Source: Citrobacter sp. Res13-Sevr-PEB04-36 (lineage in GTDB: Bacteria > Pseudomonadota > Gammaproteobacteria > Enterobacterales > Enterobacteriaceae). From it: a stretch of 64,000 bases of DNA. A program made the position numbers and the translations under genes. The notes under the pieces were generated by a model, which searched no databases, was not told the DNA's origin, and worked only from the letters and a program-made list of their open reading frames with translations. Of the stretch, positions 61,748 to 64,000 are shown one piece after another. Within the stretch, counting starts at the first letter, position 1. Every line of letters starts with the position of its first letter. Location: contig NZ_JADABY010000023.1 of NCBI RefSeq assembly GCF_015672735.1, forward strand, positions 1 to 64,000, given 5' to 3'.

Positions 61748-63301
61748 GTGACAACACGACATTTGATAGGCCTGGTGACCGGAATATTGATTCTGTCTAT
61801 CCTTGTGCCAGTAGGTTTAAGCCTGTGGCTGGCATATCGTCAGGTCGAAACCAAATTTTTTGCAGAGCTTGATTCTTACACCAGCCGGGTCGCTTTGCGC
61901 ACGGAAAGAGTGGGCGAGCAGGCGAAAAAAGCATTACGCAAAATTGAAACCTTTCAGGGAGAACCTTGCGGGGAGGAACATTTGCTGGAAATGCGTCGAT
62001 TGTCATACAGCTATCGCTATATTCAGGAAGTGCTGTACCTCAAGGGCAACGTTCCACAATGCTCCTCTCTTGAGAAAAAAAGTCGCGCTGTCGCCTTCCC
62101 TCCCCCAATGAAAATTACGCAGGATGGTTATCGTGCCTGGTTAACCACGGAAAACGATTTGGGGATCCAGCAGTTTATGGCTGCATTAGGCAGCGAACAT
62201 TATGTGGTGATGGTCGATCCTGGCACGTTCATTGACGTTGTTCCGTTCGGTTCATGGCCGATTGATGTCGCCATTATTGGTGCCGACAAAAATAGGATCG
62301 TCACCAGTAGTGGTAGACTTCCCACAGATATTTTGCAGAATCTTCAACAAGATAATGACACTTTCCATTTGCAAAAGGAGGGGGTTATTTACAATGCCCG
62401 CCCCTTCCCTGAGTTAGGTATCACTGTCGTAAGCTGGGCATCAACACTACCGCTGCAAAAAATATGGCATCGCCAGGCGCTTATCTGGCTCCCGGCGGGA
62501 ATTCTTATCGGTCTGCTGACCGCCGCCTTTGTTCTGCGTATTTTACGTCGTTTGCAGTCTCCCCATCATCAGTTGCAGGAAGCCATCCAACGCCGGGAAA
62601 TTAAGGTGTACTATCAGCCGATCATTTCTCTTCGTACCGGGAAAGTGGTAGGCGCCGAAGCGCTCGCCCGTTGGCCACAATCCGATGGAAGTTTTCTCTC
62701 GCCAGAAATTTTCGTCGCGCTGGCACAGCAGACCGGACTGACAACGCCACTCACCCGCCTGATTATCGAAAGTGTATTTGACGATCTGGGCAAATGGCTG
62801 CATCACCATCCAGAGCAGCACATCTCGATCAATCTTGAAGCAGACAATCTGACGTCAGAAACGCTGCCGGGTCTGCTCAGCCGTAAGGTGAATCACTGGC
62901 AGATAAAACCGTCGCAAATTGCCCTCGAACTCACAGAGCGCGCCTTTGCCGATCCCAAAACAAGCGGTCCTTTCATCGCCAAATACCGTAAAGCAGGTCA
63001 TTCTATTTATATTGATGATTTTGGCACCGGCTATTCCAGCCTCAGTTATTTACAGGACCTGGATGTCGACATTCTGAAGATCGACAAATCGTTCGTGGAT
63101 GCGTTGGAATATAACAACGTGACGCCGCATATTATCGAGATCGCGAAAACGCTGAAGCTGGAAATGGTGGCTGAAGGTATCGAGACTAAAAATCAAGAAG
63201 ACTGGCTACGACAGCACGGCGTGCAGTATGGTCAGGGCTGGCTATACAGCAAGGCATTGCCGAAGGCGGAGTTTATCCTGTGGTCGGAGAAACGACTGTA
63301 A
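61748..63301 (+). CDS. pdeB: PdeB (YlaB), CSS-motif cyclic-di-GMP phosphodiesterase
   Basis: A 517-residue inner-membrane enzyme. Membrane segments lie at residues ~8-29 and ~240-262, and enclose a periplasmic CSS domain with Cys74 and the CSS motif at 105-107. The two cysteines can form a DsbA-dependent disulfide that restrains activity. The cytoplasmic EAL domain starts near residue 280 and has GAEALARW, NLEADNLT, the DDFGTGYSSLSYL metal-binding motif and the later DILKIDKSFVD and EMVAEGIET. All catalytic residues visible, so it should be active. Confidence 0.96.
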   Translation: MTTRHLIGLVTGILILSILVPVGLSLWLAYRQVETKFFAELDSYTSRVALRTERVGEQAKKALRKIETFQGEPCGEEHLLEMRRLSYSYRYIQEVLYLKGNVPQCSSLEKKSRAVAFPPPMKITQDGYRAWLTTENDLGIQQFMAALGSEHYVVMVDPGTFIDVVPFGSWPIDVAIIGADKNRIVTSSGRLPTDILQNLQQDNDTFHLQKEGVIYNARPFPELGITVVSWASTLPLQKIWHRQALIWLPAGILIGLLTAAFVLRILRRLQSPHHQLQEAIQRREIKVYYQPIISLRTGKVVGAEALARWPQSDGSFLSPEIFVALAQQTGLTTPLTRLIIESVFDDLGKWLHHHPEQHISINLEADNLTSETLPGLLSRKVNHWQIKPSQIALELTERAFADPKTSGPFIAKYRKAGHSIYIDDFGTGYSSLSYLQDLDVDILKIDKSFVDALEYNNVTPHIIEIAKTLKLEMVAEGIETKNQEDWLRQHGVQYGQGWLYSKALPKAEFILWSEKRL

Positions 63302-63354
63302 CTAATATCTAAAAATGTTGAGATGGCTGGCGGCACGCCGCACAGCCAGTCACA

Positions 63355-63708
63355 TCAGTTATCCATAATGGGCGAGAATCCACCGTAGATCATGCGCTTG
63401 CCATCAAAGGGCATCGATTCGCCAAATTCCTTCATTCGGGGATCGGACATCATCTTTTGATTCGCCGCGTCACGGACTTCTTTTGAAGGATACTCAATCC
63501 AGCTGAATACCACTTCTTCATGATCCTGCGCTTTTACCGCCATGCGAAAATCGGTCAATTTGCCGTCAGGGACATCGTCTGCCCAGCATTCCACCACGCG
63601 CAATGCACCGAACTCCTTGAAAAGCGGCGCCGCTTTTGCCGCCATCGCGATATACGCCTCCTTGTTTTCAGCGGGTACCGCAACCACAAAACCATCGACA
63701 TACTTCAT
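63355..63708 (-). CDS. ybaA: YbaA, DUF1428 protein
   Basis: A 117-residue dimeric alpha/beta-barrel protein (MKYVDGFVVAVPAENKEAYI...) of the DUF1428 family. The central VFSWIEYPSKEVRDAANQKM and end MIYGGFSPI are conserved. No function is established. In E. coli the 4.5S RNA gene ffs lies beside ybaA; it is not found in the remaining bases here. Confidence 0.95.
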   Translation of the reverse strand: MKYVDGFVVAVPAENKEAYIAMAAKAAPLFKEFGALRVVECWADDVPDGKLTDFRMAVKAQDHEEVVFSWIEYPSKEVRDAANQKMMSDPRMKEFGESMPFDGKRMIYGGFSPIMDN

Positions 63709-63790
63709 GAGAAAAGCCTCCGAAGTTTACTGCGCGGCAAGCGGATTCCGGCCGCGTCAGTCGAGATTAAGTTTAGTCGTCAGCTCGCAA

Positions 63791-64000
63791 TCATGCCGTA
63801 GGTTCATTCCGAACCCGAATGCGCGACTGCGGCTGATGCCGAAACCACGGCAGGCAAAACTGAATTAGCGGACCAATTGCCAGTGCATACAACACCGTAC
63901 CAACACCCAGAGTTCCTCCAAGTAGCCAACCGATGAGCAACACCGACACTTCGATGGCAGTACGAATTCGCCTTACCGGCCAACCAGTACGCGCGTGAAT
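63791..64000 (-). CDS. YczE/YyaS-like membrane protein, 3' part only
   Basis: The last 69 codons of a reverse-strand gene running out of the window, with stop at 63791. The sequence includes RRIRTAIEVSVLLIGWLLGG and TLGVGTVLYALAIGPLIQF, the C-terminal membrane segments typical of the YczE/YitT-like family. It ends in a basic cytoplasmic tail. Neither transport nor enzymatic function is known for these proteins. Confidence 0.75.
   Translation of the reverse strand: MHARTGWPVRRIRTAIEVSVLLIGWLLGGTLGVGTVLYALAIGPLIQFCLPWFRHQPQSRIRVRNEPTA

Noticed and set aside
63721-63790. Possible 4.5S RNA (ffs) next to ybaA
   Set aside because: ffs is adjacent to ybaA in E. coli, but the bases here show none of its conserved GGTCAGGTCCGGAAGGAAGC core.

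Overview
The window is a chromosomal segment of an Enterobacteriaceae genome. Gene content and order follow the Escherichia/Salmonella/Citrobacter backbone (folD to ybaA, through purEK, tesA, copA, ushA, adk, htpG, dnaX and acrRAB-tomB-hha). REP/BIME elements of the 'GCCTGATGGCGCT...GTAGGCCGGATAAGGCG' type and three ERIC elements fill the spacers. An sfbABC-type ABC operon, known from Salmonella, sits next to selU; glsA-ybaT are absent between copA and cueR; maa is absent between hha and ylaC. This points to a Citrobacter- or Salmonella-like enterobacterium rather than E. coli. I favour Citrobacter, from general impression only.

Layout. 0-4.4 kb: folD-ybcJ, then an AT-rich accessory insert carrying a beta/gamma-crystallin-like protein, then ybcI. 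4.4-10.2 kb: cysS (reverse), then ppiB-lpxH, purEK behind a PurR operator, and selU. 10.2-14.2 kb: a reverse-strand methionine/iron-type ABC importer (binding protein, ATPase, permease) preceded by a general-porin-like gene. 14.4-23.2 kb: the ybbAP exporter opposite tesA, then ybbO, cnoX, fetAB and qmcA-ybbJ. 23.2-26 kb: a two-gene module of exported proteins of unknown function (a large TPR-like protein and a DUF3142-like protein), convergent with cueR. 26-29 kb: copA with its CueR promoter and its programmed frameshift site.

29-32.3 kb is the most clearly foreign part. It is AT-rich and holds a decayed stretch, a PAAR-like N-terminus/hydrophobic C-terminus gene that looks like an orphan type VI secretion effector, a small overlapping membrane protein that fits an immunity protein, a strong terminator, and the 3' stub of a YfeW-like serine hydrolase. 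32.3-41.4 kb: ybaP, the ChiX small RNA, ybaK, ushA, fsr, ybaL, gsk and aes. 41.4-49.7 kb: the reverse-strand housekeeping block hemH, adk, htpG (sigma-32 promoter), recR, ybaB, dnaX (tau/gamma frameshift), apt, ybaN. 49.8-59.2 kb: priC-ybaM, mscK, acrR and acrAB with a marbox and the AcrR operator. 59.2-64 kb: tomB-hha, ylaC, the Zur-boxed rpmE2-rpmJ2 pair, pdeB, ybaA and the 3' end of a YczE-like membrane protein cut by the window edge.

Functionally the window is mostly core metabolism (folate C1, purine synthesis and salvage, nucleotide kinases, haem), translation quality control (CysS, YbaK, SelU), envelope transport and efflux, metal homeostasis (CueR-CopA, FetAB, Zur-type ribosomal proteins) and biofilm/virulence regulation (TomB-Hha, PdeB). 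The accessory genes worth attention are the crystallin-like gene, the PAAR effector/immunity pair and the 23-26 kb exported-protein pair.
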